Below are positions 7,693 to 17,188 of a stretch of DNA of 64,000 nt, one piece after another. Each line of letters opens with the position of its first letter. Position 1 is the first letter of the stretch. The translations under genes were made by a program, and so were the position numbers. The notes under the pieces are model-generated. The model was not told the DNA's origin. It worked only from the letters and a program-made list of their open reading frames with translations, and made no database searches. The stretch is from JAMHZE01 sp964424715 (GTDB lineage: Bacteria > Pseudomonadota > Alphaproteobacteria > Rickettsiales > UBA8987): the NCBI GenBank assembly GCA_964424715.1, contig CAYRJW010000001.1, positions 1-64,000 of the forward strand, given 5' to 3'.

Positions 7693-8898
7693 ATGAAAAA
7701 ATTCTTACTAGGTACAACAGCGCTAATCAGCATGTCAGCAGCTTCTGCTGCTCTAGCTGGTGGCTCACACGCTCCTGCGGCGGCTACTCCAGCCAACACA
7801 GGCGGTCTAACGGTTATGGTTGGCGGTAATATCAACGTTCAGTCTGTATTCAGACAGGAAGACGGTGAAGTTATCGGCGATAACGCTAGAAATGGCATTA
7901 TCCGTAATGATACTCACCTTAACTTCACTGCTGCCGGATCAACTGATGATTTCGACTACGGTGCTGTTATCGAACTAGCTGCTGATAACGGTTCAGACAA
8001 AAACTCTGAAGTTGGTGGCACTAAAACATATTTATATGTTGAAAATGATGCTGCTGGTCGTTTCGAAGCTGGTCAGAATGTTGGAGCTTCAGACACTCTA
8101 GAAGTTGATGCTTCTCGTATCGCTCGCGGTACAGGTGGCGTTGATGGTGATTGGGTTTATAACCTGATCGGTACTACTGGTACTTACATCACTACTCCTA
8201 ACCTTCCTACCGGCAACGAAGATACTGATGCTGGTAACGCGAACAAGATCACTTACTACACACCTCGTTTCAGCGGTCTGCAGTTCGGTGTTTCTTACAC
8301 TCCTGATACAGGCAACAGAGGTTCTGCTTCCACTATCACTACTGATGCTGGCACGAACTACTCTAATGTGTTTGCTGGTGGTTTAAACTTCGAATCTGAT
8401 ATAGCTGATGGCGTAGGCATTATGGCTTCCGCAGTTGGTGAGTTCGGTGAAGGTGAATCCGGTACTGGTACTCTTGTTACAACTGATGATGTTAACGACC
8501 TTAACGCATACTCTCTAGGTCTTGGCGTTGAGTTTGAAGGCTTCTCTGTAGCTGGTAACTGGGCTGATCTTGGCGATTCTGGCCTTGATTCAACTCCTGT
8601 TGCTGCTGCTAGCGACAATCAATCTTACTGGACACTTGGTGCAGCTTACGAAAATGGCCCTTATGGCGTTTCTGTAACTTACCTTGAATCTACTCAAAGC
8701 AATGCTCTAGCGGCATCTGCTACTCAGACTGGTGAGAACGAACTTTCAAACCTAGTTGTTGGTGCAGATTACCAAATGGCTCCTGGTTTAGTTCCTTATG
8801 TTGAAGCTTCTTTCTTCGACTTCGAGAACGGTTCTTCTACAGCTACTGATGATAACTCCGGCAACGTAGTTATCGTAGGTGCTAACCTGGCTTTCTAA
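7693..8898 (+). CDS. Major outer-membrane porin
   Basis: A 401-residue porin of the alphaproteobacterial gram-negative porin type. The signal peptide is MKKFLLGTTALISMSAASAALA, and the mature protein alternates polar and apolar strands with many Gly, Asn, Asp and Thr and ends in ANLAF with a C-terminal Phe, as outer-membrane beta barrels do. The RBS AAAGG (7681-7685) is 7 nt from the ATG at 7693, better than the ATG at 7687 or a frame extension to 7585. Codon use differs from the neighbours (GCT, GGT, ATC and CTA preferred), which fits high expression. A strong terminator follows. Confidence 0.88.
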   Translation: MKKFLLGTTALISMSAASAALAGGSHAPAAATPANTGGLTVMVGGNINVQSVFRQEDGEVIGDNARNGIIRNDTHLNFTAAGSTDDFDYGAVIELAADNGSDKNSEVGGTKTYLYVENDAAGRFEAGQNVGASDTLEVDASRIARGTGGVDGDWVYNLIGTTGTYITTPNLPTGNEDTDAGNANKITYYTPRFSGLQFGVSYTPDTGNRGSASTITTDAGTNYSNVFAGGLNFESDIADGVGIMASAVGEFGEGESGTGTLVTTDDVNDLNAYSLGLGVEFEGFSVAGNWADLGDSGLDSTPVAAASDNQSYWTLGAAYENGPYGVSVTYLESTQSNALAASATQTGENELSNLVVGADYQMAPGLVPYVEASFFDFENGSSTATDDNSGNVVIVGANLAF

Positions 8899-8925
8899 TT
8901 TAGTTTAGAAACTAAGTTAAATTGA

Positions 8926-8956
8926 GGGCGGTGGATATTTCCCCCGCCCTTTTTTT
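8926..8956 (+). terminator. Rho-independent terminator of the porin gene
   Basis: Stem GGGCGG (8926-8931) and CCGCCC (8944-8949) with a 12-nt loop, followed directly by T7 (8950-8956). Confidence 0.9.
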
Positions 8957-8997
8957 ATGTCCTGAATTTGAGACGGGCAAAACAATCTCAAAAAAAA

Positions 8998-9025
8998 TTG
9001 ACAGAATCTAAGCTTTCTCTATTAT
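8998..9025 (+). promoter_or_regulatory. Sigma-70 promoter of the DUF3576 lipoprotein gene
   Basis: A perfect -35 TTGACA (8998-9003), 16-nt spacer and TATTAT -10 (9020-9025). Transcription should begin near 9032, about 25 nt before the ATG at 9057, leaving room for the TAGGG element near 9044. Confidence 0.75.
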
Positions 9026-9056
9026 CACGCTTTCAAACCAAGCTAGGGCTTTAAAC

Positions 9057-9587
9057 ATGAGAACCAGAAATTTCTTCGCGATAACACTTATATTGACCGC
9101 ACTGACTGCGTGTGAGGGAGAGAACAAAGCCAACAAGATACATGATGGCGGTACAGATGAAGCCTATCCTATGAGCAACGAGGATAAAAGAAAGATAAAA
9201 CAGGGTAAACTAACCGGCGAGGAAGGCTTAAGCTTTATGGGTAAAGGCGGAGGCCGTGATTTACGCGGTGATAGCATATCGCGCGGGGTCAATGCATATC
9301 TATGGCAGTCAGCACTTGATACCATATCATTCATGCCTATCCAGACCGTTGATGCCACTGGTGGCGTAATAATCACCGACTGGTACGAAGAACCAAGCGC
9401 CAAAGAAAAGATAAAAGCAAATATCGTTATCTCATCCGATGAGCTGCGCGCAAGCGGCGTCAGGGTATCCCTGTTCCGTCAGGTGAGCGGCAAGACAATT
9501 CCTGGAAGCGCCGAGGCAGCAAGAAAGCTTGAAGACAAGATCCTCGCCCGCGCCCGTGAGATAAAAATAGAAGAAGACCGGTTTTAG
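9057..9587 (+). CDS. DUF3576 domain-containing lipoprotein
   Basis: A 176-residue lipoprotein with the lipobox LTAC (Cys19). The DUF3576 core is visible from about residue 80: VNAYLWQSALDTISFMP, then GGVIITDWY and SSDELRASGVRVSLFRQ. The family is nearly confined to alphaproteobacteria and is typically found next to leuS and lptE, as here. Its function is unknown; an outer-membrane or periplasmic envelope role is inferred only from the lipobox and the LPS-assembly neighbour lptE. Confidence 0.82.
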   Translation: MRTRNFFAITLILTALTACEGENKANKIHDGGTDEAYPMSNEDKRKIKQGKLTGEEGLSFMGKGGGRDLRGDSISRGVNAYLWQSALDTISFMPIQTVDATGGVIITDWYEEPSAKEKIKANIVISSDELRASGVRVSLFRQVSGKTIPGSAEAARKLEDKILARAREIKIEEDRF

Positions 9588-9595
9588 CAAGAAGA

Positions 9596-9668
9596 TAGAA
9601 ACTGGAAACCGGAAACTGGAAATCAGAGAGATCAGATCCAGTTTCTAGTTTCTAGCTTCCAGTTTCCA
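9596..9668. repeat. Inverted array of 7-bp repeats upstream of leuS
   Basis: The left side (9596-9623) is a tandem of GAAACTG-like heptamers (GAAACTG, GAAACCG, GAAACTG, GAAATCA). The right side (about 9636-9668) has the complementary set (TTTCTAG, TTTCTAG, CTTCCAG, TTTCCAA). Together they form a long imperfect hairpin ending 2 nt before the leuS ATG at 9671, so it would cover the ribosome-binding region. Confidence 0.7.
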
Positions 9669-9670
9669 AT

Positions 9671-12217
9671 ATGAATTACAATCACAAAGACATCGAACCA
9701 AAATGGCAGCAATACTGGGAAAGTAATGGCCATTTCAAAACTGATATAAGGTCATCAAAACCAAAATACTATGTGTTGGAAATGTTCCCTTATCCTTCCG
9801 GCAGGATACATATGGGGCATCTTCGCAATTATTCCATAGGCGATGTTGTGGCCCGGTTCTTCAAGGCAAAAGGCTATGATGTACTACACCCGATGGGCTG
9901 GGATGCGTTCGGCCTTCCTGCCGAGAATGCGGCTATCAAGAATAAATCACACCCGGAAAAGTGGACACATGCGAATATAGATTTCATGCGCTCGCAATTA
10001 AAGCCGATAGGCTTTTCATATGATTGGGAAAGGGAAGTGGCAACGTGCGATGCTGATTACTACAAACATGAACAGAAGATGTTCCTGGATTTTTACGCGA
10101 ACGGCCTTGCATATCGCAAAGAATCGAATGTGAACTGGGACCCGGTTGACCAGACCGTTCTGGCGAACGAACAGGTGATAGATGGTAAAGGCTGGCGCAG
10201 CGGTGCCGCGGTTGAGATAAAGAAACTGAACCAGTGGTTCTTAAAGATTTCTGATTTCTCGCAGGAATTACTTGATGGCATTGATACTCTTACAGAATGG
10301 CCTGAGAAAGTGCGGCTGATGCAGAAGAACTGGATAGGCAAATCAGAAGGTGCTGAGATACATTTCCAGATAGTCGGCAAAGAACAGAAGATAGAAGTAT
10401 TCACCACCCGCCCGGATACTATATTTGGTGCCTCTTTCGTGGGCATTGCGGCGGAACATCCCATCGCGCTGGAACTGGCGAAAAGTAATAATGAAATAAA
10501 AACATTCGTGGAAGAATGCCGCAGTCTTGGTGTTACCGCAGAGGCGATAGATAAGGCCGAGAAGAAAGGCGTATTCACCGGGCTTGAGGTAGAACACCCA
10601 TTCATACCTGGTAAGAAGCTGCCGGTATATATCGCTAACTTCATCCTGATGGGCTATGGCACCGGCGCTGTGTTCGGCTGCCCGGCGCACGACCAGCGCG
10701 ATCTGGATTTTGCGCGTAAATATGGATTAGAGGCCACCGTAGTTGTTTCCCCGGAAGGTAATGCAGAATTTGTGGTTGGTACCGAGGCTTATACAGAAGA
10801 TGGCATTCTGGTCAACTCCGGCCCTTTCAATGGAATGAATGTTGCTGATGCCAAGAAAGAAGCGATCAGAAAATTAGAGGAAAAGAATATCGGCAAGGGC
10901 CGTATAACCTATAAGCTGCGCGACTGGGGCGTTTCACGCCAGCGTTACTGGGGTTGCCCTATACCGGTGATATATTGTGATTCCTGTGGTACGGTGGCGG
11001 TTCCTGAGAGCGACCTGCCGGTGAAATTGCCGGAAGATGTTAAGTTCGATGGCAAAGGAAACCCTATCGCCAACCACCCGACATGGAAACACTGCAAATG
11101 CCCGACATGCGGTAAAGATGCAGTAAGGGAAACTGACACATTCGATACATTCTTTGAATCATCATGGTATTTTTTCCGTTTCGTGAATCCGAAACTTTCG
11201 GATAAGGCATTTGATAAAGCTGATGTGGAAAAATGGTTACCGGTTGATCAGTATATCGGCGGTATCGAGCATGCCATATTGCACCTGTTATATGCGCGGT
11301 TCTTTACGCGTGCACTTAAAAGATGTGGCTACCACGATATATCTGAACCGTTCAAGGCGCTTCTAACGCAGGGCATGGTCTGCCATGAGACCTATCAGGA
11401 TGATACCGGCAACTGGTTATATCCGGAAGAGGTAAAAAGAACAAAAGACGGATATATCAGCAACGAAGGTAAAAAGGTAAATGTCGGCCCTTCCATAAAA
11501 ATGAGCAAATCGAAATCCAACACGGTGGACCCGGATGCTATTGTTGAGAAGTACGGCGCAGATACAGCGCGGCTTTTCATGCTGTCCGATTCCCCGCCGG
11601 AGCGTGACCTTGAATGGAGCGATACCGGGGTTGAAGGCTGTTACAAATACCTTAACCGGCTGTGGAAGCTTTCTGAAGGGCTGGAGACCGGTGGCAATGA
11701 GGAAGGGCTTGCAGATGTGACAGGCGGACTGCTTGAGGTTCGCAAGACCACACATAAGACCATTCATAATATCACACGCGATCTGGAAGGTTTCCATTTC
11801 AACAAAGCAGTGGCGCGGATAAGGGAACTTACCAATGCGCTTGAAAAGATGGATCGGGATTCGCAAGCTGCAAACGCAGTGTTCAGAGAAGGATATAAGG
11901 CGGCGTTAAAACTGTTTAACCCGTTCATACCGCATATAACCGAGGAACTGTGGCAGAAGCTCGGCGACAAAAACTCTCTGATAGAAACAGGCTGGCCGGT
12001 TGCGAACCCGGAATTGCTGGTTGATGATACGGTAACGCTTGCGATACAGGTGAATGGTAAACTCCGCGCAACGATAGAGATCGGCAAAGATATGACAAAA
12101 GAAGAAGTCGAAAAACTTGCATTTAGCGATCCAAAGGTGAATACTCATCTGGAAGGAAAGCAAATCAGGAAGGTGATCTATGTACCAAACAAGATATTCA
12201 ATGTCGTCGCTGCTTAG
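9671..12217 (+). CDS. leuS: Leucyl-tRNA synthetase
   Basis: An 848-residue class Ia synthetase charging tRNA-Leu. The HIGH-type motif is in YPSGRIHMGHLRN (about 38-50) and the KMSKS loop in IKMSKSKSN. Between them lie the CP1 editing domain (TRPDTIFGASF, VFGCPAHDQRD) and a zinc-binding-like CxxC...CxxC region (CDSCG...CPTCG). The C-terminal part is the anticodon-binding domain. The length fits the bacterial family. The 3' end overlaps lptE by 38 bp, and leuS-lptE-holA is a common alphaproteobacterial order. The leader is the heptamer hairpin, and no conventional Shine-Dalgarno is free of it. Confidence 0.97.
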   Translation: MNYNHKDIEPKWQQYWESNGHFKTDIRSSKPKYYVLEMFPYPSGRIHMGHLRNYSIGDVVARFFKAKGYDVLHPMGWDAFGLPAENAAIKNKSHPEKWTHANIDFMRSQLKPIGFSYDWEREVATCDADYYKHEQKMFLDFYANGLAYRKESNVNWDPVDQTVLANEQVIDGKGWRSGAAVEIKKLNQWFLKISDFSQELLDGIDTLTEWPEKVRLMQKNWIGKSEGAEIHFQIVGKEQKIEVFTTRPDTIFGASFVGIAAEHPIALELAKSNNEIKTFVEECRSLGVTAEAIDKAEKKGVFTGLEVEHPFIPGKKLPVYIANFILMGYGTGAVFGCPAHDQRDLDFARKYGLEATVVVSPEGNAEFVVGTEAYTEDGILVNSGPFNGMNVADAKKEAIRKLEEKNIGKGRITYKLRDWGVSRQRYWGCPIPVIYCDSCGTVAVPESDLPVKLPEDVKFDGKGNPIANHPTWKHCKCPTCGKDAVRETDTFDTFFESSWYFFRFVNPKLSDKAFDKADVEKWLPVDQYIGGIEHAILHLLYARFFTRALKRCGYHDISEPFKALLTQGMVCHETYQDDTGNWLYPEEVKRTKDGYISNEGKKVNVGPSIKMSKSKSNTVDPDAIVEKYGADTARLFMLSDSPPERDLEWSDTGVEGCYKYLNRLWKLSEGLETGGNEEGLADVTGGLLEVRKTTHKTIHNITRDLEGFHFNKAVARIRELTNALEKMDRDSQAANAVFREGYKAALKLFNPFIPHITEELWQKLGDKNSLIETGWPVANPELLVDDTVTLAIQVNGKLRATIEIGKDMTKEEVEKLAFSDPKVNTHLEGKQIRKVIYVPNKIFNVVAA

Positions 12218-12698
12218 CAGCTTAGTTATAGTGCTGTTACTTGCATCATGCGGGTTCAAGCCGCTTTATGCGAAGAAGGATGGCGAGCGTTCACACTCAT
12301 GCACCAACTTCACCGTGGAGAAGGTAAAGACCCTGCGCGTTCCGGGGCAGAAGATGCAGTATGAATTACAGGATGCACTGAATCAGGCCTGCATAAACCA
12401 GGAGAAGGAATACAGGATAGCGGTTGATGTTGTGAAGGCAAAAGGCGGCATCGCGATACAGCGCAACAGGGCGATAACGAGATATAACCTTACGCTCACC
12501 GGCAATTATAAAGTATATGAGAGCGGCTCGGAAAAACCCGTATATACAGGCTCCAGCACTATGATAGGCGGTTATGATGCGGTGGTCTCCGACTATGGCA
12601 CTTATGCGCTGGAAGAAGATACGCAAACCAAACTGATGGAAGAGATGGCCAACGATATGGCGCTTCGCATATCATCACAGCTGCTCAGGAAAAAATGA
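12180..12698 (+). CDS. lptE: LPS-assembly lipoprotein LptE
   Basis: A 172-residue outer-membrane lipoprotein with lipobox LLASC (Cys24), followed by GFKPLY, the hallmark of LptE. It plugs the LptD barrel and helps insert LPS into the outer leaflet. The start at 12180 is supported by the GGAAGGTG Shine-Dalgarno about 5 nt upstream; an ATG seven codons later would shorten the signal. It overlaps leuS by 38 bp and holA by 4 bp, so translational coupling is likely. Confidence 0.88.
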   Translation: MYQTRYSMSSLLSSLVIVLLLASCGFKPLYAKKDGERSHSCTNFTVEKVKTLRVPGQKMQYELQDALNQACINQEKEYRIAVDVVKAKGGIAIQRNRAITRYNLTLTGNYKVYESGSEKPVYTGSSTMIGGYDAVVSDYGTYALEEDTQTKLMEEMANDMALRISSQLLRKK

Positions 12699-13732
12699 AG
12701 ATACCTCCGGCAAGAACGCAGAGTTTTGTAAATGACATTGAGAAGTCGCAATACTTCGCAGTGCTGATATATGGCCCGGATGGCGGCGCGGTATCAAATC
12801 TTGCGAGCAAACTGGCGGGCAAGATAGTACGCGATCCGAATGACCCGTTCACTGCGACCACGGTTGATAATAACAGGATAAGTGAAGAGCCTACCATCAT
12901 ATATGATGAGATGTCGGCGATAAGCCTGTTCGGCGACAAGAAACTCATAATGTTCAGAAATGCCGAGAATAATAAGGATACTGTGGAGGCCATAGAATCT
13001 GCGGTCTCCGGCATCCCGCAATCAGCCAGGAAAGCGAGCTTCCTGATAGTTACGGCGGGTGATCTGCCACCAACTTCGGCACTCAGGAAGTTCTTTGATG
13101 CGAATGATAGTTGTGCTTCCATCGCGTGCTATGTTGAGGATGAAAGAGACCTTGCTGCAAAGATAACGCGGCTTTTTGCGGGCAGGAAGATGCGCGCGGC
13201 GGAAAGAGGGGTGATAGAATATCTGGCGGATTCCTGCCAGGGAGACAGCAACATCATTGAGATGGAAATAGAAAAGCTGGAATTATATTTAGGCGACAGG
13301 AAGGATGTTCGGCTTGAAGATGTGCTTGCAACTACCGGCAACACTACCGAAGTTGAGATACAGGATATCAGCAATTTCGTGTGCGAGAACAAGATATCCG
13401 CCGCGCAGATAGCGGTGAAAAGGGCGATGGATGCAGGTGTTGCGCCGATATTCATTATAAGATCATTGCAGCGATATATCGAAAAACTACATGGTTGCGT
13501 CGATCAGGTAAATGAAGGCAAAACGGTCGAGACCGCAATGGCATCACTCCGCCCGCCGATATTTTTCAAGCAGGCGCCGGTGTTCAGGGTGCATTTGAAT
13601 AACATGATGAAGAAGCCTGCCGATAAGATATGGAACTCATATAAAATATTATATAACGCCGAAAGCGAACTGAAGGAAAGCGGCAGCGAGCCGGAGCTTA
13701 TCACTAGCAGGGCCATCGCCAGTATATTATGA
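12695..13732 (+). CDS. holA: DNA polymerase III delta subunit
   Basis: A 345-residue HolA, the clamp-loader subunit that opens the sliding clamp. The N-terminal part has the altered P-loop region typical of delta (VLIYGPDGGAVSNLASKL), then KLIMFRNAEN. The C-terminal collar helices end in LYNAESELKESGSEPELI, close to the HolA consensus. The start overlaps lptE in an ATGA. Position after leuS-lptE supports the call. Confidence 0.9.
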   Translation: MKIPPARTQSFVNDIEKSQYFAVLIYGPDGGAVSNLASKLAGKIVRDPNDPFTATTVDNNRISEEPTIIYDEMSAISLFGDKKLIMFRNAENNKDTVEAIESAVSGIPQSARKASFLIVTAGDLPPTSALRKFFDANDSCASIACYVEDERDLAAKITRLFAGRKMRAAERGVIEYLADSCQGDSNIIEMEIEKLELYLGDRKDVRLEDVLATTGNTTEVEIQDISNFVCENKISAAQIAVKRAMDAGVAPIFIIRSLQRYIEKLHGCVDQVNEGKTVETAMASLRPPIFFKQAPVFRVHLNNMMKKPADKIWNSYKILYNAESELKESGSEPELITSRAIASIL

Positions 13733-14166
13733 CCATAAAAAAAACTCATCGGAAAATTCGCAAAAAAGTTTTGTTCCTGTGTCCCGGTAATTCGGCAAGG
13801 AGCCTTATGGCCGAGGCGATACTTAACCATTTCAGCAAAGATAAATATCATGCATACAGCGCCGGAGGCAATCTTTCCGGGAAGATAAATCCGATGGCGA
13901 TAAAAGTTCTGGAGGCATATAAAGTTCCCACCCATAAATTAAAAAGCAGATCATGGGAAGAATATGCCGGCAAGAGTTTTGATATCATAGTTACCGTCTG
14001 CAACAATGCCGCAGATGAATCCTGCCCGATATTCCCGGCCAATCTTAAAAAGATGCACTGGAACATTCCCGATCCCGGCAAATTAAAACGTACCGAGCTT
14101 TCCAAGCTTGAAGATTTTTATAAAACTTACCGCGCACTCAAGCTTAAGGTTGAGACGCATTTTTGA
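13729..14166 (+). CDS. Arsenate reductase / low-molecular-weight phosphatase-like protein
   Basis: A 145-residue protein with the phosphate-binding loop C18-P-G-N-S-A-R24 and the general-acid Asp in NIPDPG, both typical of the LMW phosphotyrosine phosphatase fold used by thioredoxin-coupled arsenate reductases. ArsC-type Cys residues further on are represented by VCNNAADESCP. The basic N-terminus (TIKKTHRKIRKK) is an extension. No other arsenic gene is nearby, so it could be an arsenate reductase or a protein phosphatase. It overlaps holA by 4 bp (ATGA). Confidence 0.75.
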   Translation: MTIKKTHRKIRKKVLFLCPGNSARSLMAEAILNHFSKDKYHAYSAGGNLSGKINPMAIKVLEAYKVPTHKLKSRSWEEYAGKSFDIIVTVCNNAADESCPIFPANLKKMHWNIPDPGKLKRTELSKLEDFYKTYRALKLKVETHF

Positions 14167-14236
14167 TGAGAGAAAAGAGCTGGTATCCTATCCCAAAAAT
14201 CAAGCGAAAAAACACCTAAAATAGAGCAAAAATCCT

Positions 14237-14265
14237 TTGCGCTGGGGGTAAATAACCTGTATAAA
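14237..14265 (+). promoter_or_regulatory. Probable sigma-70 promoter of gyrA
   Basis: TTGCGC (14237-14242), 17-nt spacer and TATAAA (14260-14265). The predicted start of transcription is near 14272, about 34 nt before the ATG at 14306. Confidence 0.5.
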
Positions 14266-14305
14266 TTTTCATCATATATTTTTAATAGAAAACCGCAGGT
14301 TAACA

Positions 14306-17188
14306 ATGAAGTCCAATATTGCTGAGATCATTCCTATTTCGATAGAAAAAGAGATGGAGAATAGCTATCTCGATTACGCGATGAGCGTTATCGTGAGCCG
14401 CGCCATTCCTGATGCACGGGATGGGTTGAAGCCGGTTCACCGCCGCATAATATATTCGATGAATGAAACGGGCGCGCATTCTAACCGCACTTACAGAAAA
14501 TCTGCCCGTATCGTGGGTGACGTGATGGGTAAATACCACCCGCATGGTGATAGCGCGATCTATGATTCATTAGTGCGCATGGCGCAGACATTTTCCATGA
14601 GCTTGCCGCTGGTTGATGGGCAGGGTAACTTTGGTTCGGTGGATGGTGATTCCCCGGCGGCGATGCGTTATACGGAATCACGCATGGCAAAGGCTGCACA
14701 CCAGCTTATTGAAGAAATTGAAAAAGACACTATCGACTGGCGCGACAATTATGATGGCACCGAGAGAGAGCCTTCAGTTCTGCCGGCGAAATATCCGAAT
14801 TTATTAGTTAACGGTTCAAGTGGTATCGCGGTAGGTATGGCTACCAACATCCCGCCGCATAATCTTGGTGAGATATGTGATGGCGCATGCGCGCTTATCG
14901 ATAACCCGGATGTTACGCTTGATGAACTTACTACCATAGTTCCCGGCCCGGATTTCCCGACAGGCGGCCTGATAATCGGTAAAACACCGGCGATCAGCGC
15001 GCTGCAAACGGGCAGAGGTTCGGTTATCATTCGCGGCAAGGCGGAGATACAGGATCTGGCAGGCGGCAAGCAGGCGATAATAATCACCGAGATACCTTAC
15101 ATGGTAAACAAAGCGCATCTGGTTGAGAAGATCGCAGCGCTGGTGCGTGAGAAGAAAATTGAAGGCATCACCGATCTGCGTGATGAATCGGACAGAAGCG
15201 GTATCCGCGTTGTGGTTGAGACAAAACGCGATGCAATGGCATCTGTTATACTAAACCAGATATTCAAATTCACCTCACTGCAGACAAGCTTTGGCGTGAA
15301 CATGCTGGCGCTGGATTATGGCCGCCCGCGTGTGATGAACCTGCGTGAGATGCTGGAAGTTTTCATCGGCTTCAGGAAAGAGGTTGTTACCAGAAGAATA
15401 AGTTTTGAACTTAACAAGGCGCGTGAAAGAGCGCATGTATTGATCGGTCTTACACTGGCAGTTGATAATATTGATGAAGTTATTGCTATCATCAGGGGCT
15501 CTACCGATGTTAACATCGCTAAAGAAAGGCTGATGGAAAAATCATGGCCGGCAGCGGGTGTTGAGCCGCTTATAAAACTTGTGGAAGATGAATATAACGT
15601 AGTTGTTAAAGGAAAATGTAAATTCACCGAAGTTCAGGCAAAAGCGATACTTGAAATGAGACTGGCGCGCTTAACAGGTCTTGAGCGTGAGAAAATTACG
15701 CAGGAACTTGACGGGCTTGCGGAAAATATTAAAAAATTCCTTTCCATCCTTGGCGACAGCATTCAGCTTATGAACATAATCAGAACTGAGCTTACCGAGA
15801 TAAAAGAACAATTCGCCGTTCCGCGCAGAACTATCATTGAAGCGCAGGGGCTTGAGGAAGATATTGAAGACCTTATCGCGCGTGAGGATATGGTGGTTAC
15901 CGTTACTATGGATGGTTACATCAAACGCGTGCCGCTTTCCACTTACCGTGCGCAGAAACGCGGTGGCAAGGGCCGCAGCGGTATCGACCTGAAAGAAGAA
16001 GATATCACGACGCAGGTTTTCATCGCCAACACTCATACGCCAATGTTATTCTTCTCGACAAAAGGTAAGGCGTATAAACTTAAAACATTCCGTCTGCCGC
16101 TTGGCAACCCGCAATCACGCGGGCGCAGCATGGTGAATATATTCCCGCTGGAACAGAATGAGAAAATAAACGTGATAATGCCTCTGCCGGAGAATGAGGA
16201 TGACTGGAATAAACTTTCCATCGTGTTCGCAACGGCGAAAGGAAATGTGAGAAGGAACCTTCTCTCTGATTTCCAATCCATCCGCGCGAATGGTAAAATT
16301 GCGATAGGATTGCAGGATGGTGATGAGTTAATTAGTGTTTCAGTCACTAACGAGAAAGACCATATCCTTCTGGCATCATATGAAGGTAACGCGCTGCGTT
16401 GCCCGGTTGCAGGGCTTCGTGTGTTCAAGGGAAGGAATTCTTCCGGCGTGCGCGGCATGAATCTGCAAGGCAAAGATAAGGTCATCTCAATGGCGATATT
16501 AAGCGGCACTGCTTATGATACGGAAACCAGGGATGAATATCTGAAGCTTCCGCTTGAGGCAAGAATGCAAGTGGCAACAATTCTGCCATCGCTTTATTCG
16601 CCTGAATCAGAATTGCGTCCGGGCTCTTTTGAAGAGGGTGAGAATATTACGCTCGCAGGGCTTCGTAAATCCGGCAATAATGAGATAGCTGATAAATTAG
16701 ATGAGGTGTTCAAGGCAAACCCTGTGAATATCCCGGCTGATAAGGTTATTGAATATGCGTGCGGTGAGCAGTTCATTCTGACCGTTACTGAAAATGGTTT
16801 TGGTAAACGTTCAAGCGCTTATGAATATCGTATCACTAACCGCGGCGGTAAAGGTGTTACCAACATCGTTACCAGCGAGAGGAACGGCAATGTATGTGCC
16901 AGCTTCCCGGTGCGTAACAATGATCAGATAATGCTGGTCACTAATGCCGGTAAACTTATCCGTTGCCCGGTGAATGAGATACGTATCGCCGGCAGGAATA
17001 CGCAGGGTGTCACTATTTTCCGCATCGAGGAAAAAGAGAAAGTGATCTCGGCGGCACATATCGAATTCCGCGAACAGGATGCGTCTGAAATGGCCGAGGA
17101 AGCCATTGAAGCGGCAGAAGAGGCCGGCCCGATATCGGTTGTAGAAGGCGATGCGGTGGATGATTCTAACAATGAGACTCAAGAATAA
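14306..17188 (+). CDS. gyrA: DNA gyrase subunit A
   Basis: A 960-residue GyrA. The breakage-reunion domain has catalytic Tyr122 (MRYTE) and a quinolone-resistance region with Ser83 and Asp87, the residues found in susceptible E. coli. The GyrA box is KRGGKGR in the C-terminal beta-pinwheel. The protein is longer than E. coli GyrA (875 residues) mainly because of an insert at about residues 730-825 between pinwheel blades, rich in helix-forming residues; such inserts are known in alphaproteobacterial GyrA. The C-terminal tail is acidic. The acyltransferase gene starts directly after the stop codon. Confidence 0.97.
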   Translation: MKSNIAEIIPISIEKEMENSYLDYAMSVIVSRAIPDARDGLKPVHRRIIYSMNETGAHSNRTYRKSARIVGDVMGKYHPHGDSAIYDSLVRMAQTFSMSLPLVDGQGNFGSVDGDSPAAMRYTESRMAKAAHQLIEEIEKDTIDWRDNYDGTEREPSVLPAKYPNLLVNGSSGIAVGMATNIPPHNLGEICDGACALIDNPDVTLDELTTIVPGPDFPTGGLIIGKTPAISALQTGRGSVIIRGKAEIQDLAGGKQAIIITEIPYMVNKAHLVEKIAALVREKKIEGITDLRDESDRSGIRVVVETKRDAMASVILNQIFKFTSLQTSFGVNMLALDYGRPRVMNLREMLEVFIGFRKEVVTRRISFELNKARERAHVLIGLTLAVDNIDEVIAIIRGSTDVNIAKERLMEKSWPAAGVEPLIKLVEDEYNVVVKGKCKFTEVQAKAILEMRLARLTGLEREKITQELDGLAENIKKFLSILGDSIQLMNIIRTELTEIKEQFAVPRRTIIEAQGLEEDIEDLIAREDMVVTVTMDGYIKRVPLSTYRAQKRGGKGRSGIDLKEEDITTQVFIANTHTPMLFFSTKGKAYKLKTFRLPLGNPQSRGRSMVNIFPLEQNEKINVIMPLPENEDDWNKLSIVFATAKGNVRRNLLSDFQSIRANGKIAIGLQDGDELISVSVTNEKDHILLASYEGNALRCPVAGLRVFKGRNSSGVRGMNLQGKDKVISMAILSGTAYDTETRDEYLKLPLEARMQVATILPSLYSPESELRPGSFEEGENITLAGLRKSGNNEIADKLDEVFKANPVNIPADKVIEYACGEQFILTVTENGFGKRSSAYEYRITNRGGKGVTNIVTSERNGNVCASFPVRNNDQIMLVTNAGKLIRCPVNEIRIAGRNTQGVTIFRIEEKEKVISAAHIEFREQDASEMAEEAIEAAEEAGPISVVEGDAVDDSNNETQE

